64,000 nt of DNA from Cyrtodaria siliqua (GCA_037043455.1 JAWPHD010005065.1:1-64000); one strand, 5' to 3'. Shown: positions 44,460 through 56,819, numbered from the stretch's first letter. Made by a program: numbers and translations. The notes: generated from the letters alone by a model not told the origin.

Positions 44460-47270
44460 AACCTTAATGTCGGCTTAAAAAATTGCATATTGTAAAATTA
44501 AAACACTTAATAGGTAACTGTATACAGTTTATCGCATTTTTTTTTCAGTAAAAAATGTTTTAAACATGCTTTTTTATCGAAATATCCGTTATAAACTCCT
44601 GCTAATATAAGCTTTCAAATCGCTTAATGAAATTAAGGCGGGACAACGTAATGACTGCCCGAAAACTTCACTTGACAAATAAACGCGCACTAACACAACA
44701 TTTCATTATGTTAATTATATAAGAAGACGAAGAAGATTGTATTCATAAACCAATAGGCCATAGGCCCTTGAGATACTACAAATGCATATAGAACATATGA
44801 CATAGCAATAAACATATTTACAGTTCTATGTATTTACATGAACATTATTCTGTTATAAACGTAATATTATATTATTTGTATTCCTAATTAATACAAATAA
44901 CGGAGAAGGTGATAATATTGTGATGTTATATTTTTAGAGCATTTTGTAATTATACTTATAAGTACACTCTGCTCAGGATTAACGATTATAGCTCAATTCT
45001 TATCATTGTAAAAATAAATTAAATGAATATGGTAATGTGGTAAATTGCTGTGAAAAAAAAAAAAAAAGAAGAATTGTGTGATAATTGTATGACATATAGT
45101 ATTAATATTGTAAAATATAGTATATTTTTAGAAGATATCATATATATCTTTTAGTCTCTTATAACTCTTACAAGAGTGACATGGTGTATAATATTATGTG
45201 TTGTTGTTTTATGCTATTGTAGACTGTATATACTATGATGAGACTTTAATAAATAAATAAATATATAAAGTATTGCAGAACATTTCGAACATAATTAATA
45301 TAACAATCCCAAAGTGGTAGTGCCCCACAAATGCAGCAGGATTGGTGATTCCTAACGCGCTTTTTTGTTTTTCATAAATCCTTTATTATTTACAATAAGA
45401 TCAATTATCACCCGGGCGACACTCGTATACATGTAACGTAGAAAAAACAGGCAAGAGAAGAAATCTCACTGGAAATTAGTTAACATGTAATAATTACACT
45501 GTTCACTGTTCAATATCACTGTTGATTATTTATAATTAGTACACTGTTCACTGTTCAATATCACATTTGATTGTCCACGTGGGAGAAGAGTTCACGTTAA
45601 TCATTGGAAGAAAAACAGTGAGTTATATTTATATAAATCTTAACAATTGCAACTGAAGGGTTCAAGCCTGAAACGAGTGTCGTTTACAATATATGTTAGT
45701 AATGTTTGTTGAGAACTTGTAACTTAAATGCAGTTTTTACTGAAAATGAATGTAGTGACGTCTTATATACTCATGCAACATTTGCAAACTAATGACACTA
45801 TTCAAAATAAGTTTAATATAAACAACAAGTGTGGCTAAATTGACACTTATCAAACCGTAACAATATGATACCTCACACTGTTCGGTTAATTACTGTTTAC
45901 ACGAACGGTTCTGTTTACATGCACGTACAAGTACGACTTGTTTGTTCTGTCTTATCTGATTTTGAACTTGAATTTCAAGACAGAATTAAACAAAAAGGTC
46001 ACGGTATCGATTTTCGGAAGATTAGTATTAAGCTAAGATAATAAACATACATGGGATCAAACCGTGCATTTATTGAGAACGAATAAGTGTGACTGGTGTA
46101 TTCGTGGGAATTTATTTCAATGATTATCGAGCTTAAAGAATATTACTCCACCAACACAGACAGTAGACTAACAATGGCACCTAATCCGAGCCTTGTCTGA
46201 CCCTAAAAGCTTGAATGAAATATCAAAATCGCAAAAATGGCTCGTATGGTCAGAGAAGGCTCGGATTAAATGGTATCATTCTGGGGAAGGGGACTGGGGC
46301 TAGAGAGGTTCAAGAAAGAGACAAATCCGAAAGGTAGAATAAAAAAAATCAAACTTACGCTTAAGTGCTAGCACGGTTCGGCTGGCGAATTCCAGACAGT
46401 TATATATTTAAAATCGTTCCGAAGTTGTGTTTATAGATCTCCAATAATTTAATTCCTGTCAATTAAAATGTGCCGATACAATAATGTCTCGACTGGAGGA
46501 GAGATGCACAGCGACATAATTAATGTGATGTGCGTCAAAGAAATGAAAATCAATATATTGAACTAATAAATATTTCATCATTCACGTACTTGAGATCGTC
46601 TAAATGATTGTCGCAGTTGATACTGTTGTTTAGTGTCAAACAACAACACCATTATCCGTGCAGAGTCTGTACATCAATTGCTGTGAATACTTTATACTAG
46701 GTGGTGAACTTGCCCGAAAGTAAAGTAAAAAAAGTATAAGAACCACAATGAACTCCCGCGTGCTTTCTACGCGGATGTTATAATCCAAATATAAATGCAC
46801 TATAAAACAGTCCATATGATATAGATAAATGTCGAAACTACTTAGTTTGAATTGGTATCAGATACATGATGCAATGACAACTTTGAAACGAAAATAGTCC
46901 AACAGAACACACATTTTGTACAAAATACACGACCTTTTAAATCCAACATACTAGTAAGACAAGTGTGTAGATATCATACAGCAGTTTATATTACAATGGA
47001 ATCACACTAGATTGATATTTTAAAGCTGTGAAATACTACATACAACAAAACAAAACTGTGTTAATTATTTAAAGCGACACACGTCAATCTTGAAGTATGT
47101 ATGCAGCGTTAAAATAAGCACACCGATGTAGTAATCCACTAAATAGAAGGTAATACAATTTGAAAGTTTTCAATGTGGCTTCGTCATTATAATTTTACAA
47201 ACTGTTTGTTACATTTTCATCGGTGAAAGATTCGGATTTCTCAGTGAAAGAATAGTCATAATCGCTAAAT
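44460..47270. other. Gene-free stretch
   Basis: No gene was recognised. It contains a short tandem duplication around CACTGTTCACTGTTCAATAT (45498-45565) and an inverted pair TAATCCGAGCCTTGTCTGAC / GTCAGAGAAGGCTCGGATTA (46179-46266). Confidence 0.4.
46174..46275. repeat. Inverted repeat with about 25-bp arms
   Basis: CACCTAATCCGAGCCTTGTC and GAAGGCTCGGATTAAATGG pair, with about 55 bases between. It would fold as a stem-loop. Confidence 0.6.
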
Positions 47271-47727
47271 ATTATTAACTAACTCCGAACACAAAAATAA
47301 CTAACTGTGACGCTGAGTTTTGACGTCAATAAAGTGGTGCTGACGTCGACGTCATCCGCCGATAACGTTTAATAAAGTGAATAATTTCGGTTAAAATCAT
47401 GCACAAACTGATTTAAAATGTAATAAACAGATTATTTAACTTCTGTGTTCGATTATAGGGAAATCCTTCACGAGATGGTAGACGTGTTTTGTTTTGTCAT
47501 TCACTCTCTTACGCTCGTTCGTAAAAAGTATATATATATAAATATAATATTGGTGCAATGTAATCAACAATTAGTAACATGCAAAAAAAAATCGAATAAA
47601 AAAACAACAATAAAAAATCAGTAATATCATAGATTTCCCGATCTTTACCGGGTGCCCATGCAAGATTCTTATATTCCCTCATGCGATTTTGTTTGTTTGT
47701 ATGCTGTTTTACGTCATAAGGTTATAT

Positions 47728-47876
47728 ATGACGGTCGATTTCTTGTGGTGGAGGCAGACCACCCACTTTTCCTGGGTAGAACCAGTACTGTATACACCTC
47801 CCGCCATCCGTAAGAATCGGCACTTCCTCACTTACAAGTCGAGCTCCCAGTGGGATTCGAACCCGCAGCGGTGAGA
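47728..47876 (-). mobile_element. tRNA-derived SINE, copy B
   Basis: Box B on the minus strand is canonical (GCGGGTTCGAATCCCACTGG). The body matches copy A at 40331-40478 (GAGCTCGACTTGTAAGTGAG, GCGGGAGGTGTATACAG). It is better preserved than copy A. Confidence 0.65.
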
Positions 47877-48747
47877 GGCCCCTCATGTGAGATTATAAGA
47901 ATGCATCATGATTTAGTATAATAATAGTTGTCAATATGCAATTTGTGTAGAAAACCTAAAGGGATGCCGCGATTTATGAAAAAAGATTTCCGTTTTATTT
48001 CTTCAAGACGATGTTTTACCATAAAGTTTCTAAATTTTATGAAAGTAAGTATCTCATGGCGTAGGTATTATCAGGGTTTTTAATATATACTGGTGCGTGA
48101 AAACAGGTTGTGAAAGATATCAATATCAGGAAGCAATATAAGTTCTGTTAATATAAGCTTAGTTTTAATAATTTAACAATCAAATGATAATGCATTGCAT
48201 TAGGGGTAATTTGCTGAAGGTAATGCTCACTTCATATCAGTAATGCTTTATCAGGCAACATTATTGTTCCGTTTTAGACAACTTGTAATCCGTTTTTGTG
48301 TTATTTAAGTGGATAGTTCGCACTCGCGTGTCTGCTCTCTTACTAATTTGGGAGGGAAAGTATTCATCTTAAAAGTTAACACTCTATGAACGGATCTACC
48401 AATATGCCAATTCAAATGACAATATTAGTTGAAAAAATCAATACGCAAATGTATCTTGAATGTAAACAATACAGTTGCATAATACCTTCATGTGAATATA
48501 TATATTATAATACCTTCATGTGAATATATATATTATATATTTACACTAATACTTTTAATTTTTAGGAGAGGATGGGGATTTCACTTTCATTCCACTTCGT
48601 TTTTAGTTTTTCATGATGAGATGGGGATGGAATGTTTTAACTCTGTTTTTAATTGTTACAGTGATTGATGCTTCTGCTCAAGCTATGCGGTTAATTAAAC
48701 ACTGAGATATTGAGATAATATATTTTTTAATTAATATCCCTTTTTTA

Positions 48748-49047
48748 TGTCGCCTGCGTAACATGGAATCACTTTGTCCATCGTCGGCTGTCCGTCCGTG
48801 ACAATTTAACCTGCAACCTAACCTAGACCATAACTTGAAAAGTATTTGACCTATGTTCATGAAACTTCACACATACATTCATCAACTTAAGGAATGTTGT
48901 TATACATGTCCAATAACTGCGACTTTCATGTTTTCAGAGTTATGCCCATTTCATAAAACTTTAACCTGCAACCTAACCAAGCTCATAACTGATTGTACAT
49001 GCTGAAATAAGCACACGGCAGGCTACACACGTGTTCCGTGGAACACG
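48748..49047 (-). mobile_element. Shorter, inverted member of the 42178-43349 family
   Basis: It begins TGTCGCCTGCG and ends GGCTACACACGTGTTCCGTG with GAACACG, i.e. the same TIR and palindrome pair in reversed orientation. TTTAACCTGCAACCTAACC occurs twice inside. Confidence 0.5.
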
Positions 49048-49163
49048 CTTATAGTAAAGCCAAGTATGTTAAAAACGCTTCTTAGAATATCACTCTTCCA
49101 GTTATATAATAATTTATGGTCTAAAGAAAGAGACAATTTTTGACTAAACGGATGTACATTACA

Positions 49164-49576
49164 TTGTATTCTCTCCAACTGGGAGGAAAATAAAGAATCA
49201 AATCAAACCTAATAAAAAAAAAACACACACACCTTTATTCCTGCTGAACTTAGACTTTGTAACATGTGTTCAGCTGCTAAGATAAGATAGATAAGAGAAT
49301 AATTATTTCCACTCGGTTATATACAAACAATATAAACATAAGCTTTAAGCTTTTTCCTGACAAACATAGTATGCTCTCCAACTGGGAGGAAAAAAAAGAA
49401 TCAAATCAAACCTAATAAAAAAACAATAAAAAAAACCCACACCTTTATTCCTGCTGAACTTAGACTTTGTAACATGTGTTCAGCTGCTAAGATAAGATAG
49501 ATAAGAGAATAATTATTTCCACCCGGTTATATACAAACAATATAAACATAAGCTTAAAGCTTTTTTCCGACATACA
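49164..49576 (+). repeat. 203-bp tandem duplication, very similar copies
   Basis: CTCTCCAACTGGGAGGAAAA starts both units (49171, 49374). TTATTCCTGCTGAACTTAGA and TTCAGCTGCTAAGATAAGAT follow in each with almost no differences, so the duplication is recent. Confidence 0.9.
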
Positions 49577-49578
49577 TA

Positions 49579-50062
49579 TACTGAAGGAAAAATAAACGCA
49601 GGGTGCGTATTTCCGCTATATGTTGCATATACTGGACACTTAATTCCATATATATTCAAAGGAAATCCCAAGATGTTTTGTAAAAAAAAAGTGCAGTTAG
49701 TTAGAAGAGAAAGGACACAACTGTGATGTTGTAGACGTTTTAATCACAGTACACGTTGTAACAAGACATTCATAAATTCTGAAGTTCCTCTTTGAAAAAT
49801 TGAACCAGTTCAGTACTGTATTAAATGTTAAGTGATTGCAACATTTAAAGCCTAAGTTTGCTCACCTGCTTGAGCCAAATGCGCATTCTGACGATAATGA
49901 AACTTTAAAGGGGTATAACCATTGGTGTGTTCAGTGCTGTTTAAACCTTCTTTATAAAAGGACAGGCCTAATGTCGCCCTGTATCATTCGATTATCAGTA
50001 GCATATTAAACATACAATATATAGCGGAAATACGCACCCTGCGTTTCTTTTTCATTTCAGTA
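49579..50062. mobile_element. 484-bp MITE with TA-flanked TIRs
   Basis: The left end CTGAAGGAAAAATAAACGCA continues with GGGTGCGTATTTCCGCTATA. The right end is the inverse with small gaps (TATAGCGGAAATACGCACCC, then GCGTTTCTTTTTCATTTCAG). TA lies at both borders, as in Tc1/mariner-type elements. Confidence 0.75.
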
Positions 50063-50499
50063 CAGTATGCAAATTAACGGCCTACTTCAGTGTTAAAGTG
50101 AAGTGGAGAGATGTTTTAGTTGACTGTAATTGTTACACTTTGTTTAGAGATATTTTATTCAGAAATATACTTATCAATTGTCCAATTTTTTCTAATCAAC
50201 AACTCCAAATTTAATTTTTTTAAAAAATTCTAATCAATAACTCCACTCAAATGTTTTTTTTATATCGTGACTACTGAAAACAGTAATATTATCAAACAGA
50301 TGCGTACTATTCTAAAGACTCTGTAAAATTGACAGATGACCGTTTGTAACACTTGGGATTCACTTAGCTTGTATGCTAGTTCTAATCAACATTTGTAGTT
50401 GTATGGAGAGTTTTTTTACCATTTATCCCCTGTTGACCCCTAATCGTAATAAAGATATATTCTATATATCTATTGATACTGGAACACCCCCATTCGAAG

Positions 50500-50634
50500 A
50501 TTATGTGGATGTTTCCTGGGTAGAACCAGTATTAAGCAATATGGATTAATTATCCTGCCCAAGGATAAATAACATGGCCACAATCTTTCGATCTGAAGTC
50601 AGGCGCTCTATCACTAAACCATGCATGCCACTAT
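50500..50634 (-). mobile_element. tRNA-derived SINE, copy C
   Basis: The minus-strand head CATGCATGGTTTAGTGATAG contains a box A. GATCGAAAGATTG is a weak box B. The downstream TACTGGTTCTACCCAGGAAA relates it to copy B. Confidence 0.5.
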
Positions 50635-51243
50635 TCTATTTAAGCCATGAAAAATACATTCAGCCATTTGTTTAGTATATACAAACTATTAAAAAAAAAC
50701 GTGACAGTAGAAAACATAACGTAGCCCACCTTTATAGCAGGTGGGGTTCTGTAGTGTTGGGTCCTGGAGCCAGATATACAAATGGCAGGTAAGTGGACTA
50801 TTAAGTAGACATGAAATCGATTATGTTTGATAGTCTAGTAGTGATTTCACCTGATTTCAACACATTTGAAGTTTTATAGAGATCATAACTCTGGTAGAGG
50901 CCATGATTCTCAAATTTTGAAAGCTCAGAACTCTGAAAACATCCTAAATATATATTCCTTTTGCAGACATCATCATCTTCAATAATTGCCTCCCTCTTCT
51001 TAGAGTATATTCGCAATCTGACTTGGACCACACACGAGAAAGGATTCCACGGTGGTCTGTTCTAAAGTCTTAATCGGTAGGTTGTTCCACAGGCTCATTG
51101 AGTTTGGTGATGGGCACGAGTGTTGGCAAGGTTAGGTGTCAGGTACTGAAGGGGGTTTATGTCCACAAGGTCAAGGTGCTTTGAGATCTTGTAGAGCATG
51201 GTGACCCTGGCTTTATCTCTCCTGGCCTTTAATGTTCTACTCT

Positions 51244-52062
51244 ATACAGTGCTTTGGGGTGTATAGAATCATTGGTAGTAAAGAATCATTTCCTGTTTAA
51301 ATTCAGTTTTCTCAGCTCATATATTTTAGATTATTTTAAAACTTTCCAGGCTTGAAGATATATACATTTATTCAACGGTGAAATTATTTGGGACATTTTT
51401 CCATGCAAAATATATCACTACGTGCAACACCTCTCAGAAAAAATGATTCTATACTACCTGAATGAAGTGTGATTTTGAAACGAAAAATTCATACTGTCAC
51501 AATAAACTCAGAAATAAATATTTGCTGTTTTAACAAATTTAAGGGACAAAAGTCAAAATGCAATCATCAATTAAGGTAACTTGTTGAAGTTTGGCATTTT
51601 TAAGGATAAAATGAAATTATGTAAATATTGGTGCAAAAACGCCTATTAAAAAATCACAGTTTCAGGACAATAATTTTAGAAATATTGCTATCATACACAT
51701 ATAGAGTACAGTGCTTTGGGGGGTATAGAATCACTTGGGTTAAACGTCTAATTTTAAAATGAAAATAATTTTTTTATTTAATTTCTGATTTAGATTTACT
51801 CTTTTAGTTGTATGATAGCAACATTTCTAAAATTATTGTCCTGAAACTGTGATTTTTCTGAGAGGTGTTGCACGTAGTGATATATTTTGCATGGAAAAAT
51901 GTCCCAAATAATTTCACCATTGAATAAATGTACGCTTATATGATATATCTTCAAGCCTGGAAAGTTTTAAAATAATCTAAAATATATGAGCTGAGAAAAT
52001 TGAATTTAAACAGGAAATGATTCTTTACTACCCATGATTCTATACACCCCAAAGCACTGTAC
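51244..52062. mobile_element. Large inverted repeat A (arms of about 200 bp plus a second paired block)
   Basis: The left arm 51244-51455 starts CAGTGCTTTGGGGTGTATAG and includes TTTAGATTATTTTAAAACTT and ATATATCACTACGTGCAACA. It is inverted at 51855-52062. An inner block at 51650-51696 (CACAGTTTCAGGACAATAAT) is inverted at 51808-51852. An insertion of about 190 bp separates the two blocks in the left arm only. Confidence 0.75.
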
Positions 52063-52172
52063 AACTAAAAGAGTAAATCTAAATCAGAAATTAAATAAAC
52101 ATTTTCCTTTCACTTTAAAATTAGACGTTTAACCCAAGTGATGTTATACCCCACAAAGCACTGTACTCTATA
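51703..52172. mobile_element. Inverted repeat B, interleaved with A
   Basis: AGTACAGTGCTTTGGGGGGT with ACTTGGGTTAAACGTCTAAT and GATTTAGATTTACTCTTTTA (51703-51822) is inverted at 52062-52172. It shares its terminal word with repeat A, so both are the same family. The order along the DNA is A, B, A', B'. Confidence 0.7.
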
Positions 52173-52455
52173 TTTGAATGAGGTGATATCAGAGGGCAGA
52201 TATAAGGAGAAAGAAAAATTGTGGGAAATAGATAGCTTTAATTAGCAGCGAGTCGGACCGTTTGATTTATGACTTGATGAGTCCAGATAGGGATATGTAT
52301 ACATACTTACTCCCTGGTCCAAATGCACTACTCTGAGGTGTGAAGAGTTAATGTGAAACGCTATATACAATTAGGATAATGAAAATGCTAAATAAAAACA
52401 CACATTCATGTCATGGAAAAGTAAACAACTTACTGAAGAATGTGGGCAGCCATAT

Positions 52456-52682
52456 TGTTTATACACATGGCAACAACCTGGTACCGAGCGCTGGAGAAAG
52501 TCTGTGTGAAGGAACGATTGTTAAATGACAAAAATGGCAGGTGTGCTCTATTAATGCGTTTCAGTGACGATGACTTTGCGGAGAACCAAGATACCGGAAG
52601 TGCAAGTTTCAATAATTATTTCAGACGCAAATTTGATGGAATCAGCATAATTAAAGAGGAATTAGAGGAATTTACCGAGGTA
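52456..52682 (+). CDS. Possible first coding exon of an unidentified gene
   Basis: An ATG in good context (acacATGGC, frame of ORF 52440) opens MATTWYRALEKVCVKERLLN, followed by NGRCALLMRFSDDDF and EELEEFTEVE. The segment has better codon balance than its AT-rich surroundings and reads like a folded, charged protein. A candidate donor GAG|GTAGAA lies at about 52679, otherwise the frame runs on to 52763. I do not recognise the family and found no second exon. It lies between ZC2HC1C and MLH3, where human has ACYP1, but it lacks the acylphosphatase signature. It may be a real orphan exon or chance. Confidence 0.35.
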
Positions 52683-52979
52683 GAAATGGTACAACACGAG
52701 AATTTGATTCGTGTTTATGTTATTTTCCAATTTCAAACTTTGTTTGACAATCATTTTGGATAATTATTCGTTAAAATACAAAGTAAACTTGTCTGCGTGC
52801 GAGATGCACTGTATTCGGACACATTTATTTTCGGAAAAGACACGGATTTATGGATTTATAAATCACATATTTAAGTGTCTGCTCTCTGTTTTTCATGAAA
52901 TTCGTATAAGAGTTGAGATAATATCTGATGCATATACAAATAAAATGGAGATACACTTGTATTCAGTACATTAATATAT

Positions 52980-54720
52980 CCTCGACCTCTTAGTTTACGA
53001 CCACTTAACGGCAGTTGGTTACATATCTCAGTAATACATTATATTTTTGACATAATATGATGTTACCTAAAATAAAATAATCAAACTGCAACAAAAACTA
53101 TCGCGACTTTGATTACATTTTGTTTATTTTCCATCCGATAACATTTGTAAATGGATGACCTCAACTTGTTTGTTTCCAGGGAACGACATGTGTTTCCGAT
53201 CACCTTATTTATTATAGCTTTTATCCCGAGATGCAGTATTTTCATACGGGCAATTTTATGCAAATGTGTTGACCTAAATTCACACTAGCTGGCAGCGTAG
53301 AAAAAAATGAAAAAATATCAACCATTTTTTAATTTAACAAGAAGAAACAAACCCGTACTTATTTTCTATGAAAAAAAATGACTAAATGTCTACCCTCATC
53401 ACCCTAAAATCGATTTTTGTCAATACTGTGGAACATTAAAATTATTGTCTTCTGCTGTTTTCAAAACATGTCCATCTGCTTGTCAGGAATTTAGGTCACA
53501 TGTCACGTAGGAAATGTACTTACATAACAATTACCAGATGTTTTTAACACAAACACCGATATTGCTTCATGGTTTATTCAGGTACCCCACCCTTGATATT
53601 ACCCATTTACTACTTCTCATTTAACGATTAAATAAAATTTGTTGATGTCTAATGAAAGGCGAAGGATTCAATCATCATTGCATCATAAAATATTTGATTT
53701 TGTGTACGTTTGCTTTAAAATGGGATACATTTAATGACGAAAACACTGGTAAAGAGGTCAACTATCCATAGGAAAATTATCCATAACCTTAAAAAAACTT
53801 ATTATTTGCAATTGTAGTCTGTTATTGTTTAGAACTATTCATTTAGCAGACGATCATGAAATATGATGACGAAATTTGCATAATAAACGTGCGCAGACGT
53901 AATTTCCGCCGTCGGTCGAAATCAAATGGTGGTCGAAAACAGATAGAAAGACGATATATACGGTGAATATTCCATGTGAATTTGACAAATTCGGCAAGTT
54001 TAAACTTATTCATAACTTTCACATCCTGTCATTAGTTACAAATTTCCGAGATGTTGATATATTCAGTAAGTGAAAATAAAGGGGTTTACTCGGACTTTAT
54101 CCTCAATCTCTATATGAAAAATAAAAATTAGACCATACCTTAAATTATATCTATCTATATTTGTGTTTTAAAATCAGACAGCACCAAAAGAAGAAACATT
54201 GATGTATATTATAAAAGAAGCTTTGAATATAATTATCACTACAAACTAGTTTTATAAAGGGCTAAAGTCAGTTGAGCACCTACGATAAACACCGAGTTTA
54301 CCCACTACCAGAATGTGGAGGTCTTTTATTTTATTGATCACTGATTGGTCAAATTAATTTGATGATGTCATGTGAAAGTTATGAACTCATTAAATTTAGA
54401 GGACCTTTTTAAAAAAAAGATAAGGATTTATGTGTACAATTGACCTTTGTCACACAATACATATATATTTAAAGCCTTACAGTAATAAATATTCTATTCA
54501 TTTACAATATTTTGATAGCATATTATCAGTGATTGGGATATTCACGCACCTTGCGCCATAGTCACATAAAAGTACAAATGGGCAATCGAAACTGATCTAT
54601 TGTGCGCCATCTATATAATTTATTAATCTATTACCAGACGTCGATAATTGTTTGAGTGTCTTGGCAGACGTAAAAGTATAAAGAAATATGAATGTCCTCC
54701 CTTTGGCGGAAATTCCAGTT
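52980..54720. other. Gene-free stretch
   Basis: AT-rich with no recognised gene, RNA or repeat. Confidence 0.4.
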
Positions 54721-54731
54721 GCTATAAATTA

Positions 54732-55122
54732 CAGTGTTTTTTTTTGGCTGTTTTTATAGCCGAAATTCGGTCATATTCCCAATGCCAAAACATACCTTTT
54801 TTTCCCAATTAAGAGGTAAAAATTCCCAATTTAAAAAAAAAAAAAAAAATTTAAATTTTTTTTTTTTTTTTTTTTTTTAGTGTCCCAATCCAATGATTGG
54901 GGTTCATTGGATTGGGGTTCAAAAGCTTATAAATTCTTCTGTTTATCTTGGTGTACAAAAAACAGTATTAAAGATATAATTATGAAAGGAAAGCTTTACT
55001 TTATATTTTTCCGAATTTTATTAAAAATCGCGCTACAATTCCCAATTTTATGAAAAATCGCGCTAAAATTCCCAATTCCAACGCCATGGGCTATGTTCCC
55101 AAAATAGAGAAAAAAAACACTG
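54732..55122. mobile_element. 391-bp hAT-like non-autonomous element
   Basis: The ends CAGTGTTTTTTTTT and AAAAAAAACACTG are inverted. ATAAATTA (54724-54731) and ATAAATAA (55123-55130) flank it, an 8-bp target duplication with one mismatch, the length typical of hAT elements. The interior repeats ATTCCCAATT and AAAATCGCGCTA and has an A/T run at 54835-54881. Confidence 0.75.
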
Positions 55123-55370
55123 ATAAATAACTCCCGACTGATTACTAATGATCAATTTCATTGGTTAGAAATTAAGAAACTAGCCAGTCGTATCGATTAA
55201 TAGAAAAATACAAGCGCACTGCTTACAGAACTGATAACTTTACAAAATATGTTACACTAATGTTTTGACAATATTTAATCAAAATGTATCGGAATATCCG
55301 AGTATTGTATAGAAAATCTCGAATATTTACATGCTGCTTTGTTTTAATGGTCTTGTGATTGCCTTATATA

Positions 55371-56588
55371 AGGCCAAATAAAATTATACCTGTGTTTACT
55401 GTAACATTGCTGAAAAAAATTGGGTAGGTAGGTAGGCATTTTATTTTTTTATTTTATTTTTTGGCGAAGCTACATTTAAGGTGGCGATGAGCTTTGATGA
55501 ATGGAAAAATGTGGTATTTTAAAAACTACAATAGATAACAATATGAAATTGTGTATGTTTTATTGTTTCCCAAAAGGCCTGGTAACAACTGACTCTTTTC
55601 CCAAACACTTGCAATTATTACAAAGGGGTAAAACAGTTTTAAATGTTTTCCGCAAGTCCGAAAGAGGGTCAGCTCCAACAGCAATGAGTACATGAGTCGG
55701 CTGGGATCAGTCCAGCTCCATACAGTGTGATCTCCAGTTATGAGTGACTTGACTTCCATGCTCTTCCTGAATACCTGTATATGACCGTCAGGAAGGATGG
55801 GGGACCCACAGGTGTAGTCAAATTCTGCGGTTGACATACATGTAACCAAGAGCAGTTCTTGCCTCCCAGACAGCTGAAAAAATATTCAAAGTTATAATGT
55901 CAAATTATGTTAATTGACCATTTGAATAGTTTTGTAAAAGTGTTGACTTACATGTATATTACTTCTCTAACATCAGAAAGTAATAAATATTTATAAATTT
56001 CTCATGTTAGTTATTATGAGCCTATATTGAGGTTGAGTTCAGAAAATTATTATGGAACGGCATACTTCTTCAAGAAGTTGTAATGCAGTAGTAGTCGATG
56101 CCAATGCTTAGTGCTGAGAAGCAAGTAAACATATGCTCATTAATATTACTGTTTTAGAAACAAACTTACGACAGGTGGCCTGGAACTCGGGGCATTTACC
56201 TACCTGTTTGTGGTACTTGTCAAACAATTCAACAATCGATTCTTTATGGAGAGTGCACGCCATAACATTAGCGCTTCCATGTGCTGACATTTTTGAAACT
56301 GTACAGCCAAAACAGCACTGGGAGACGCCATTTTGACTGTTTTATACCAGTCCTGTGCACAGTATACCGTGAAATTCACACGCTTTCAAAACCGCAAAGC
56401 GAAATAGAAAATTGCACCGTGATCTCATGAACTTTACTATTTTTTATAACCTTTTTTTTTTTTTTTTTTAAATTTATTTTAAATGTTTTTTAATTTATTT
56501 TTTTTCTCAATAAAATAAAAACGAATCGGGGGTGTTTTCAGAGGGTCGGTCGGGTTACAGTAAACTCAGGTATAATTTTATTTGGCCT
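55371..56588. mobile_element. 1218-bp TIR unit enclosing a two-exon reading frame
   Basis: AGGCCAAATAAAATTATACC at 55371 and its inverse ending at 56588 open 35-bp TIRs with a single mismatch. Just inside lie GGTAGGTAGGTAGG (left) and GGGTCGGTCGGG (right), then AT-rich spacers. The middle (55526-56290) holds the minus-strand frame listed separately. No transposase is seen. Confidence 0.65.
55526..56290 (-). CDS. Unidentified two-exon protein inside the TIR unit (144 aa model)
   Basis: Exon 1, 56290-56204, reads MSAHGSANVMACTLHKESIV and ELFDKYHKQ and ends at CAG|GTAGGT in phase 0. Exon 2, from acceptor tttttcag to 55873-55526, reads LSGRQELLLVTCMSTAEFDY, TCGSPILPDGHIQVF, then SLITGDHTVWSWTDPSR, and stops at TAG. 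Frame and phase agree across the join. I cannot name a family; the last 50 residues (after DPSR) look less protein-like. A second possible donor (GTAAGT) lies 39 bases after the first, but it leads to a stop. The frame may be a captured host-gene fragment or part of an unknown transposon protein. Confidence 0.35.
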
Positions 56589-56819
56589 AAGTATAAAACA
56601 GTCTAACTGAAACTGGTCATAGTTACGTAATAAATCGAGACGATCTTTAATTTTACGCTTTCTGTCGCGAGTTGATAGCTAAATACAAACTTTGTTATGC
56701 TGACTACTTTCCTTTTGATTTTTACTGATGCTAAACTATAGCGTCCTTTTAGCGTGTGATCATCATTTTACACAGTGTGTGTATAGAATCAGTGTGTTTT
56801 GATGGTGTTTGTTCAGGTT

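Noticed and set aside
47845..47876. Functional tRNA gene
   Set aside because: Only a canonical box B remains; box A and the acceptor stem are absent. It is a SINE.
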